Assembly (NCBI GenBank): GCA_023453125.1
Contig: JAEXUB010000252.1
Coordinates: forward strand, 1 to 12,503
Direction of reading: 5' to 3'
DNA length: 12,503 nt
Source: Bacteroidota bacterium
GTDB lineage: Bacteria > Bacteroidota > Ignavibacteria > Ignavibacteriales > Melioribacteraceae
Shown here: positions 1-6,540 of the stretch, in pieces
How the letters are laid out: each line of letters starts with the position of its first letter
Numbering within the stretch: position 1 is the stretch's first letter
Notes under the pieces: model-generated
What the model saw: the letters and a program-made list of their open reading frames with translations, nothing else
Told to the model about the DNA's origin: nothing
The model's database searches: none
Program-made: the position numbers and the translations under genes

Positions 1-996
1 GTAGGACAGTATGATAAAAGGACAATTGAAGATACCGGCGCATATAATGAAGTAACAGGATTCGTGTCGGGATTTAAGGAGCCACTGACAAATCTATTAA
101 AGAAATTGAATCCGGCGCAGATAGCGATAAACTATTCTATTGGAAGCGAAATCTGCGACGGCATTACATACGGCATGTACCTGACTCTTCTGGAAGTGCT
201 TAAGCCTCTCGGATTCGAGAACCGTCTCATCTCATCGGAAAAAATTGTCTCGGCTCTAAGACAGAGAAAGACAGATTATGAAGTAGGCAATATAAGAGGC
301 GCAATAGCCCAGGCTCAGGATATTTTCTCTATGGTTTCAAAATTCATTAAACCGGGAGTTACAGAAAAAGAAATAGCTTCATTTATGCATTCCGAAGTCA
401 AAAGAAGAGGGCTTGAATACGCCTGGGAAGAGGTAACCTGCCCTGCCGTTTTCTCAGGCCCCGACAACGCACAGGCCCACTATGCACCATCTGATCAGAA
501 AGTTATGCCGGGACATCTGATTAATATCGATTTCGGAGTAAAGGTAAATAATTATTGTTCCGACCTTCAGCGTAATTTCTATGTGCTTCGCCCGGGCGAG
601 GATAAAGCGCCAGAAGAAGTTCTTAAAGGATTCAATACAATTGTAAAGGCTGTGCAGGATGCAAAAGATGCCATTAAGCCGGGTAAAAAAGGATTGGATA
701 TCGATACAATTGCAAGAAAAGTAATTGTAGATAACTGCTTTGATGAATTTCCGCACGGATTAGGGCATCAGGTTGGTATGTATGCACACGACGGCACGGC
801 ACTTCTTGGTCCCGCCTGGGAGAAATATGCAAATAAGCCTTTTGAACTTTTAGAAAAAGGAATGGTGTTTACTATTGAACCGAGGCTGAACGTAGCAGGC
901 TATGGAATTGCTTCAATTGAAGAAATGGTATTGATAACAGAATCCGGATGCGAATGGCTTTCGGAGCCTCAAAAGGAATTAATTTATATAAAATAA
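1..996 (+). CDS. M24-family metallopeptidase (Xaa-Pro aminopeptidase/prolidase-like), 5' partial
   Basis: The frame is open from base 1, so the gene starts upstream of the window; the in-frame GTG at 64 is not the likely start. The 331 visible residues hold the end of a creatinase-type N-domain and a complete pita-bread M24 domain. All five dinuclear-metal ligands are seen: Asp in INIDFG (codon 529-531), Asp in CSDLQ (562-564), His in GLGHQVG (766-768), Glu in TIEPRL (877-879) and Glu in SIEEM (919-921). The proton-shuttle-type His of AHYAP lies at 478-480. Family members hydrolyse peptide bonds next to proline, usually in the cytoplasm. The gene is followed after 15 bases by a proline dehydrogenase and then an aldolase, so it probably feeds proline or hydroxyproline into catabolism. 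Whether it is an aminopeptidase P or a dipeptidase cannot be told from this fragment. Confidence 0.95.
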   Translation, partial: VGQYDKRTIEDTGAYNEVTGFVSGFKEPLTNLLKKLNPAQIAINYSIGSEICDGITYGMYLTLLEVLKPLGFENRLISSEKIVSALRQRKTDYEVGNIRGAIAQAQDIFSMVSKFIKPGVTEKEIASFMHSEVKRRGLEYAWEEVTCPAVFSGPDNAQAHYAPSDQKVMPGHLINIDFGVKVNNYCSDLQRNFYVLRPGEDKAPEEVLKGFNTIVKAVQDAKDAIKPGKKGLDIDTIARKVIVDNCFDEFPHGLGHQVGMYAHDGTALLGPAWEKYANKPFELLEKGMVFTIEPRLNVAGYGIASIEEMVLITESGCEWLSEPQKELIYIK

Positions 997-1011
997 AAAG
1001 AAAGGCGCCAA

Positions 1012-1938
1012 GTGTCAGTTTTTAGAAGCTTTCTATTATGGTGTTCCGAAAATGAATGGTTAAAACACAACCTTCCCCGCTATAAATTTGTAAAAAAGGC
1101 GGTTAAAAAATTTATGCCGGGTGAACTCTCCTCAGATGCTCTTGAGGCTGCAAAAAAACTGGATTCTTTAAATATTCCCGTGGTTTTTACAAAACTCGGC
1201 GAAAATATTACTTCACTTCTTGAAGCCCACGAGACTACTGAGCATTATCTTAAATTTATTGATGATATTGAATCTGCCGGTATTAATGGCGAAATATCGG
1301 TTAAGCTCACTCAAATAGGTTTCGATCTTTCAATTGAGGAGACCCATAAAAACATTGTAAGGATTATCAAAAAAGCCCTCCCGTTAAATAGAATTGTTTG
1401 GATTGATATGGAAGGAAGCAGCTATACCGAAACAACTGTTGAATTTTATGAGAGGCTCAAGAAAGTATACACTAATGTTGGGTTGTGCATACAGGCCTAC
1501 CTGCACCGCAGCGAAGGAGACCTTAACCGGCTTCTGAAAATAAACGCGAATATACGCCTGGTTAAAGGGGCTTACAGAGAGCCGGAAAATGTGGCAATAA
1601 GGAATAAACCGGAAATTGATTCAAACTATCTTAAGCTCTCTGTTATGCTTCTAAAACATCTTAAGAATAATGAGATTAAGGCTGCTTTTGCCACGCACGA
1701 TATGAATTTAGTCAACCTGATCCAGGCGGAAGCTTTAAAGCTTGATTCCCCGGCTGACAGATACGAAATCCAGATGCTCTACGGTATCCGAACAATCACA
1801 CAGAAGCAGATTGCCTCACAGGGAAAAAAAATTAGAGTATTAATAAGCTACGGTCAAAGCTGGTATGCGTGGTATTTGCGCCGCCTTGCTGAACGCCCCG
1901 CTAATATGCTGTTCGTAATTAAAAATATTTTTAAGTGA
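1012..1938 (+). CDS. Monofunctional proline dehydrogenase (PRODH family), variant active site
   Basis: A 308-residue FAD-dependent TIM-barrel dehydrogenase of the length usual for bacterial stand-alone PRODH. Such enzymes oxidise L-proline to pyrroline-5-carboxylate and pass electrons to quinone. Family motifs in order: SVKLTQIG with the substrate Lys98, DMEGS (132-136), QAYL (161-164), LVKGAY (183-188), ATHD (227-230), EIQMLYG (252-258) and the carboxylate-binding RRLAERPAN (Arg290, Arg291). The start is GTG at 1012, preceded by AAAGG; no better in-frame ATG precedes the conserved region. Oddity: the Tyr expected 13 residues before the Arg pair (Tyr540 in E. coli PutA, Tyr275 in Thermus PRODH) is Leu277, and PYG reads SYG. 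In human hydroxyproline dehydrogenase the same position is Ser, so activity on hydroxyproline is a real possibility. No P5C dehydrogenase domain is fused or adjacent. The next gene begins at or just after its stop. Confidence 0.95.
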   Translation: MSVFRSFLLWCSENEWLKHNLPRYKFVKKAVKKFMPGELSSDALEAAKKLDSLNIPVVFTKLGENITSLLEAHETTEHYLKFIDDIESAGINGEISVKLTQIGFDLSIEETHKNIVRIIKKALPLNRIVWIDMEGSSYTETTVEFYERLKKVYTNVGLCIQAYLHRSEGDLNRLLKINANIRLVKGAYREPENVAIRNKPEIDSNYLKLSVMLLKHLKNNEIKAAFATHDMNLVNLIQAEALKLDSPADRYEIQMLYGIRTITQKQIASQGKKIRVLISYGQSWYAWYLRRLAERPANMLFVIKNIFK

Positions 1939-1946
1939 GACATAAT

Positions 1947-2828
1947 ATGTTCAACGGAATTTATCCTCCCCTGCCTACACCCTTTTATAATGAAGAAATT
2001 GATTTCGGCAAAGTTCGTTTTAATATTGACCGTTTTAATAAAACAGAATTAAGGGGATATGTGGTCCTAGGCTCAAACGGGGAGTCTGTATTCCTCACCA
2101 GGGAAGAAAAAATTGAACTCGTTAGGGTAAGTGCTGAATCTGCGGCGGAAAACAAAATAATTATTGCTGGCACCGGTTCCGATTCCGTAAAAGAGACTAT
2201 TCATCTTACCAATGAATGTGCGAAAGTAGGGGCTAAGGCTGCTCTTGTTCTTACTCCTTCTTATTATAAATCACAGATGAACCACAATGCAATAGTGAAT
2301 TATTTTACTGCTGTAGCAGATAATTCCGTTATTCCTGTTTTTATCTATAATGTTCCCAAATTCACAGGAATAGATATCCTTCCTTCTACTGCCGCGCAGC
2401 TTGCTGAACATAAGAATATAGTGGGGATTAAAGACAGTACCGAGAATATTGTTCATATGATGGAATTGATAAAATCAGTCCCTGAGGATTTCGTAGTCTT
2501 CACCGGAACCGGTTCGGTATTATATCCCGCGCTAAGCGCAGGTTCTAAAGGGGGAATTGTTGCACTTGCCAATGTTGCCCCGGATAATTGCGTTGCAATA
2601 CAAAATCTCCTTCTTGATGGAAAACATACTGAAGCTCTCTCGCTTCAGAATTCCCTTCTTGAACTTAACAAGGCAGTTACGGCAAAATACGGTGTTGCCG
2701 GATTAAAAAAGGCGATGGATATTGCAGGATATCAGGGGGGAGAAATAAGAACACCTCTTACGCCGTTGCCTGAAAAGGACTTTAAAGAATTGGAAATTAT
2801 AGTCAGGAAAGCATTAAGGCAGGATTAA
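1947..2828 (+). CDS. DapA/NAL-family class I aldolase, HOGA1-like (candidate 4-hydroxy-2-oxoglutarate aldolase)
   Basis: A 293-residue pyruvate-dependent TIM-barrel aldolase. The Schiff-base lysine is Lys162 in GIKDS and the catalytic Tyr is Tyr134 in IYNVP. The pyruvate-binding motif reads GSNGES (42-47), where DapA has GTTGES. The Arg that DapA places after YNVP to bind aspartate semialdehyde is missing (KFTG). GSNGE, the TPSYYK tyrosine, KDS and the C-terminal run AVTAKYGVAGLKKAMD all resemble, from memory, human HOGA1, which splits 4-hydroxy-2-oxoglutarate into pyruvate and glyoxylate, the last step of hydroxyproline breakdown. I take ATG 1947 as start because family members begin near MFxGIYPPLPTPF; an in-frame GTG at 1935 overlaps the preceding stop but has no ribosome site. 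Position after a proline dehydrogenase fits this role. Other pyruvate aldolases of the family remain possible. The stop overlaps that of the convergent receiver gene. Confidence 0.93.
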   Translation: MFNGIYPPLPTPFYNEEIDFGKVRFNIDRFNKTELRGYVVLGSNGESVFLTREEKIELVRVSAESAAENKIIIAGTGSDSVKETIHLTNECAKVGAKAALVLTPSYYKSQMNHNAIVNYFTAVADNSVIPVFIYNVPKFTGIDILPSTAAQLAEHKNIVGIKDSTENIVHMMELIKSVPEDFVVFTGTGSVLYPALSAGSKGGIVALANVAPDNCVAIQNLLLDGKHTEALSLQNSLLELNKAVTAKYGVAGLKKAMDIAGYQGGEIRTPLTPLPEKDFKELEIIVRKALRQD

Positions 2829-3202
2829 TCGTACTTCGAGAAGATATCATTCAGCCTTTCGGTAACCTTCAAAAATTCTAAAGGTTTCAGGATATAATCC
2901 TTGACTCCAAGGCTCAATAATTTTGCAATTGTTTCTTTCTGGTTAACGGCGCTTACCACTATAACCGGTATATGGTCAAACTGCTTATCGCTCCTCATTG
3001 TTTCCAAAAACATCACTCCATCCATTTTTGGCATCATAATATCAAGGAATACGATATTAATTTTATCGTTTCGGAGAGCCTCAAGCCCCTCATAACCGTC
3101 TTTAGCGGTGGCAACTTTTAAACCGAACTTCTTTATAAGCAATGTGCTTAAAAAGTTTAGTATCATTTCATCGTCGTCAACTACCAGGGCTTTGCTTATC
3201 AT
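2825..3202 (-). CDS. Stand-alone response regulator receiver (CheY-like)
   Basis: A 125-residue single receiver domain without an output domain. The acidic pocket is VDDDE (8-12), the phospho-acceptor Asp54 lies in VFLDIMMPKMDG, the switch Ser84 in VVSA, and Lys106 in ILKPLE. It should be phosphorylated by a histidine kinase and act through protein contact, or pass phosphate on in a relay. It starts 39 bases after the GAF histidine kinase on the same strand, which makes that kinase its likely partner. The start is ATG 3202 with a weak GGAA six bases upstream. Its stop codon shares TTAA (2825-2828) with the stop of the convergent aldolase gene, so no terminator fits between them. Confidence 0.96.
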   Translation of the reverse strand: MISKALVVDDDEMILNFLSTLLIKKFGLKVATAKDGYEGLEALRNDKINIVFLDIMMPKMDGVMFLETMRSDKQFDHIPVIVVSAVNQKETIAKLLSLGVKDYILKPLEFLKVTERLNDIFSKYD

Positions 3203-3241
3203 AGTTTTCCGGTATTGTTTTCAAAATAATGCAAAATTAAA

Positions 3242-4534
3242 TTAACGCTTAAAAACTACAGTAAACTCAGAGCCGATTCCTTTTGTAGAATCTACAATTA
3301 TATCCGCATTGTTAATTTCGCAATATTTTTTGGCCAGTGCAAGTCCCAGCCCGTTCCCTTCGAACTTTCTCGTATACCCCTGATATTCCTGCGAGAAGGA
3401 ATTGAAAAGGTGAGGGAGAAATTCTCTGGATATTCCTATACCTGTATCTTTAACCGATACGAAAAGCTCATCGTCGCCGGTCCTGTCTACAGTTATATTT
3501 ATTTCTCCTTCCGAGGTATATTTAACGGCATTATCAAAAAGATTGTTGAATATCTGAATAAGAGAATATTCATCGGCGGACAAATGGGTATCTTCGGTAT
3601 TAAGGTTTACATTAAAACGGAGATTCTTTGCTACTGCCATCGGAATGAACTGATAAAATAAATTATCGAGCACATCTTCAAGAAGATTCAATTCTTTTTT
3701 ATTGGCAACATAGGTACCGGTTGTAACCTGTGACATATTAAGAACCAGCTCAACTGTCCTGATTATTCTTCTGCTGGCCGATTCGGTGATCTCAAAGAAA
3801 TCTGAATATTCGCTCTTGTTCAGATTTTTATCGAATTCTTCTTTTATGAGAGAAGTCGAATTCAGGATCGCATTAATTGGAGTTCGGATTTCGTGAGAAA
3901 TCTGGGAAAGGAATTCGGATTTAAGCTTATCCGATTTTTCGGCTTCGTCTTTTGCTGTATTTAATTCTTCGTACAGCTGGGCATTATGGATTGCAATTGC
4001 AGCCTGCCCCGCGAGTATTTCGAATGTATATATGATCTCTTTGTTTCTTATTTTTTTCAGATATTTGCTGTCCACATAGAGCACCCCGATCTTGTTCTGA
4101 TTTATAATGAGGGGCGCGCAGAGAATAGTCTGCAGCGACAGATTCAGAATGCTCTTGCTGGTAAATCCTCCGAAATCGCTTTGTGTGCCTTCAATAAACC
4201 TTGACTGTCCGGTGCGGAATACCTCTTCAACAACAGTATTGCTGATATTAAAGAAATGTTCCGGCAGAACAAGCCCTTTGGCATCCATACCAAGCTTGTA
4301 TTCGAGAATTCCCTCCTGATTCTTCAGAACTATAAATCCTCTCTCAAGCCCGGTTAGCTCAATGGAATTGGTCAGAACGAGATTTAATACATCTTCCAGA
4401 ATAAGGGAACTGTTAATATTCTTTATTACACTCAGAATCAGTTCCAGGTCCCTTACTTTAGATTCTCCCGCCTGGGGATTAAAGCAAAACCTCTGTTCCA
4501 TTGAATGACTGTTACGAAACTCGGAAAACTTCAT
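3242..4534 (-). CDS. Soluble GAF-domain sensor histidine kinase (paralogue A)
   Basis: A cytoplasmic hybrid-free histidine kinase of 430 residues with no membrane segment. From the second of two adjacent ATG codons (4534), residues ~25-190 form a GAF domain with the ERGFIVL and LQTILCAPL motifs. It is followed by a short coiled-coil linker, a HisKA dimerisation helix with SHEIRTP (phospho-acceptor His near 214), and an HATPase domain with N-box NNLFDNAVKY, G1 DTGIGIS, an FxxF-like LFNSF, and G2 GNGLGLALAKKY. All catalytic boxes are intact. ATG 4534 is preferred over ATG 4537 because GGAG lies five rather than two bases upstream, and because MKFSEF then matches the paralogue's MKFSDF. The TPR gene ends 14 bases upstream and the receiver follows, implying one transcript. 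The ligand of the GAF domain is unknown; a conserved Cys in LCAPL is present in both paralogues. Confidence 0.96.
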   Translation of the reverse strand: MKFSEFRNSHSMEQRFCFNPQAGESKVRDLELILSVIKNINSSLILEDVLNLVLTNSIELTGLERGFIVLKNQEGILEYKLGMDAKGLVLPEHFFNISNTVVEEVFRTGQSRFIEGTQSDFGGFTSKSILNLSLQTILCAPLIINQNKIGVLYVDSKYLKKIRNKEIIYTFEILAGQAAIAIHNAQLYEELNTAKDEAEKSDKLKSEFLSQISHEIRTPINAILNSTSLIKEEFDKNLNKSEYSDFFEITESASRRIIRTVELVLNMSQVTTGTYVANKKELNLLEDVLDNLFYQFIPMAVAKNLRFNVNLNTEDTHLSADEYSLIQIFNNLFDNAVKYTSEGEINITVDRTGDDELFVSVKDTGIGISREFLPHLFNSFSQEYQGYTRKFEGNGLGLALAKKYCEINNADIIVDSTKGIGSEFTVVFKR

Positions 4535-4548
4535 CATTACTCCGTCAA

Positions 4549-5559
4549 TTAGATTATTGTAATTGAACTTCTGGTTTTTTGAGCCGTATTAAAACCGCCC
4601 GGAAATTCTTTAAATACGGAATTCACATTGCTGCTTATAGCCGTCTTAAGCTGATAAATATATTCTACCACATCGTTTGAAGCGCGGAACCCGTATAAGT
4701 CGAAGCTGTTGTGACTAAGCGGTATAGTGAAAGAAAAATCATTTCTGTCAATAAACAGCTTCACTTTATTAACATATATTTTTTCATTAGCGCCGAAATA
4801 GCCTTTAAAGCCGCTGCTGAAAATTGTCTCTTCAATCTCCCTGAATGCATTATTATAATCCTTAACAAGCAGATAAAGCAGACTTAAATTATACTTCAGT
4901 TCAAGCACTTTCTGTTTGTTATCCGATTTCTGATAATAAATTTCAGCTCTGCGGAAATTAGAAATTGCGCTTTCAAGATTATTCTGGTAAAATTCAAGAA
5001 GTCCGAGATTGGAAAAAACAAATCCCATTTTATCGCTTTCGTTTTTATCGTTAACAAGCATAAGGCAGTTTGCAAAATGCTTTCTTGCATTCGGATATCC
5101 GCCGATTTCCTCGAATATAAGTCCGCTTAACGCTTCACAGAAAAAAGAGCTCTTGTAATTTTTTTCTCTTATATAGAGTTCATTAGCAGCCCCGATCTTA
5201 ACAAGGCTTTCTTTCCAAAGAAATCTTTGAGCCAGAATCTTGCCAAGTTCAAGATTTGCATTTGCGGTGTAATCAATCAGTTTTTCATCATCAGCAGTTT
5301 CTTCAATAATTCTTTCAAATATCTCTTCAGCCGCTTTTGTAATTCCAAGCTTAACTGCCCCCTGCCCCATACTCAAAAGAAGATCTATATAGGTGTGATG
5401 AATGAGTTTGCTCTTGAAAAGGCCGCACAATTCCGAAAAATCGGCTGCAGGAGATTCCATAAGACGGAATGCATAATCCGCGCTTTGCATATCATCCCCC
5501 ATATATTCCTTTATGAGGAGCGAGTAATTTTCGGTCAAAGTTTTTGATAAATTTAACAT
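4549..5559 (-). CDS. TPR-repeat protein (paralogue A), partner of the GAF kinase
   Basis: A 336-residue soluble all-helical protein. Tetratricopeptide-like helices fill roughly residues 45-250, for example GFVFSNLGLLEFYQNNLESA and KYNLSLLYLLVKDYNNAF. The last ~80 residues do not look like TPR and diverge fully from the paralogue at 7849-9033. There is no signal peptide. I choose ATG 5559 because AGAGGA lies just upstream of it; an in-frame TTG at 5586 inside the preceding gene is unlikely. It lies 10 bases after the lipoprotein gene and 14 bases before the kinase, so the genes are probably co-translated. TPR proteins encoded beside soluble kinases usually act as protein-binding adaptors or sensors that control the kinase; that role here is inference from position and from the duplicated arrangement. 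Confidence 0.9.
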   Translation of the reverse strand: MLNLSKTLTENYSLLIKEYMGDDMQSADYAFRLMESPAADFSELCGLFKSKLIHHTYIDLLLSMGQGAVKLGITKAAEEIFERIIEETADDEKLIDYTANANLELGKILAQRFLWKESLVKIGAANELYIREKNYKSSFFCEALSGLIFEEIGGYPNARKHFANCLMLVNDKNESDKMGFVFSNLGLLEFYQNNLESAISNFRRAEIYYQKSDNKQKVLELKYNLSLLYLLVKDYNNAFREIEETIFSSGFKGYFGANEKIYVNKVKLFIDRNDFSFTIPLSHNSFDLYGFRASNDVVEYIYQLKTAISSNVNSVFKEFPGGFNTAQKTRSSITII

Positions 5560-5569
5560 AGCATTCCTC

Positions 5570-6124
5570 TTAGATAACCCATCCAAAACGTGAAAAATGA
5601 TTTAATTCTGCTTTAATGGTACCGATTGTGCCGCTTTGAGGATTGAAAACGTTATTCTGCGATTTAATAAGCTCAAAAATGTTTCCGTCGTCGCTTATAT
5701 AAAAGAAATTAACCTTCCCCTTTTCGAGACCCTGAAGATTAAGCCCGCTGTAAAAAAGATTAAGTCTCAATGGAATTGCAAAATGAGTAGGGCTTGGCGA
5801 GAAATCAATAACCGCGTATTCATCATCCAAATTAATTACAATATTTTTTGTCCCCTCAAATGCATTGGCGGGAATATCCAGGTTTCCAGAAATTGTAACT
5901 GTCTTACCTTCTGCAGTTTCGTAAGAATGATAGATAGGAATCTGTCCCCCGCTCTGGCCGTCAATGATTGCGCTGAAACTTACATTCCTTGCCAATTTGC
6001 TATCGGCAGCAGGAAGTTTCAGGAATGATACTTCTTTTTTAGATTCAGAATCAGTTAAAAGATTTTTTTCGGAACATGAAGCTAAAAACAATCCAACCAG
6101 TAAGAGTAAAAGAACTTTTTTCAT
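5570..6124 (-). CDS. Hypothetical lipoprotein with a beta-sandwich domain, first gene of the kinase operon
   Basis: A 184-residue protein with a clear lipoprotein signal: MKK, a run of leucines, and lipobox LASC with Cys17 as the lipidated residue. After a short polar linker the rest is beta-rich with no cysteines, ending in AELNHFSRFGWVI. The stretch from TVTISGNLDIPANAF to the final HFSRF resembles ZU5-like beta-sandwiches, which often carry an IPxGAL-type strand and end near HFS; this is a resemblance by eye, not a firm family call. It is predicted to sit on the periplasmic or outer face of a membrane. The stop lies 10 bases before the TPR gene, so it appears to be cotranscribed with TPR, kinase and receiver. 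A GGGGCGG stretch precedes ATG 6124 and may serve as ribosome site. Function unknown. Confidence 0.88.
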   Translation of the reverse strand: MKKVLLLLLVGLFLASCSEKNLLTDSESKKEVSFLKLPAADSKLARNVSFSAIIDGQSGGQIPIYHSYETAEGKTVTISGNLDIPANAFEGTKNIVINLDDEYAVIDFSPSPTHFAIPLRLNLFYSGLNLQGLEKGKVNFFYISDDGNIFELIKSQNNVFNPQSGTIGTIKAELNHFSRFGWVI

Positions 6125-6135
6125 GACGCCGCCCC

Positions 6136-6164
6136 ATAATGTTAATTTTCAACTATTTGGTCAA
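6136..6164 (-). promoter_or_regulatory. Possible sigma70-like promoter for the lipoprotein-TPR-kinase-receiver operon
   Basis: On the minus strand TTGACC (6159-6164) is followed, after exactly 17 bases, by CATTAT (6136-6141), a four-of-six match to TATAAT. Transcription would start only a few bases before the lipoprotein ATG at 6124, giving a very short leader. Members of the Bacteroidota often use a different promoter pattern, so this is tentative. An imperfect dyad, TTGGT (6157-6161) with ACCAA (6172-6176), overlaps the -35 element. Confidence 0.25.
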
Positions 6165-6349
6165 TAATCGTACCAACTCTTTTTAAGGGTACTTATTTGT
6201 CCTTATTTTCTATCCCAGAATGAGATATAAAGCACCCATTCAATTATCGTTAAGAGCGGCTGAAATTTTAGGGAAATTGCTACATAGCTGGAGTGAATAT
6301 GCGTTTTTAACTCAATTTCACATTATTTGAATGTTTATTTATAAAGTAG

Positions 6350-6370
6350 AGTGTAAAATATTTTTACACT
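6350..6370. repeat. 21-base perfect palindrome (operator or hairpin)
   Basis: The arms AGTGTAAAA (6350-6358) and TTTTACACT (6362-6370) are perfect inverted complements around a TAT centre. The stem is AT-rich. On the plus strand it is followed by a T-rich tract, but no plus-strand gene precedes it, and on the minus strand no T-run follows. A regulator-binding site for the downstream lipoprotein operon is therefore at least as likely as a terminator of the upstream kinase transcript. Confidence 0.5.
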
Positions 6371-6540
6371 TGTTTTTCTTTTTTCTTTTCCTGATTAGTT
6401 TTTTTGCTGAAAAATTATCTGCAATGTCTCACTATTTGACTGATTTTGAGATCACTAAGAAATGGTGTCATAAATTAAGATACAGTATCAAAATGCGACA
6501 CTTAATAACGGATTATTCTATCGGGGTTTATAAGAAATGC

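Larger units (their letters stand above)
6125..6540. other. 416-base gene-free spacer between the two signalling modules
   Basis: This AT-rich stretch separates the stop of the upstream kinase (6541) from the lipoprotein start (6124). It contains a long T-rich run at about 6361-6415, a 21-base palindrome at 6350-6370 and a possible promoter at 6136-6164. A plus-strand reading frame at 6331-6603 crosses it but runs into the kinase 3' end, and its hydrophobic N-terminus comes from the T-rich run; I do not regard it as a gene. No canonical GC-rich terminator is visible after the upstream kinase. Confidence 0.8.

Noticed and set aside
64..66. GTG as the start of the M24 peptidase
   Set aside because: The frame is open to base 1 with plausible N-domain sequence, so the true start is upstream of the window.
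1935..1937. GTG start of the aldolase overlapping the dehydrogenase stop
   Set aside because: No ribosome site precedes it and the family N-terminus begins at the ATG at 1947.
5584..5586. TTG start of the TPR protein inside the lipoprotein gene
   Set aside because: ATG at 5559 has a strong AGAGGA site just upstream and matches the start of the paralogue.
6479..6489. Small palindrome GATACAGTATC in the spacer
   Set aside because: Only five-base arms, expected by chance in a stretch of this size.
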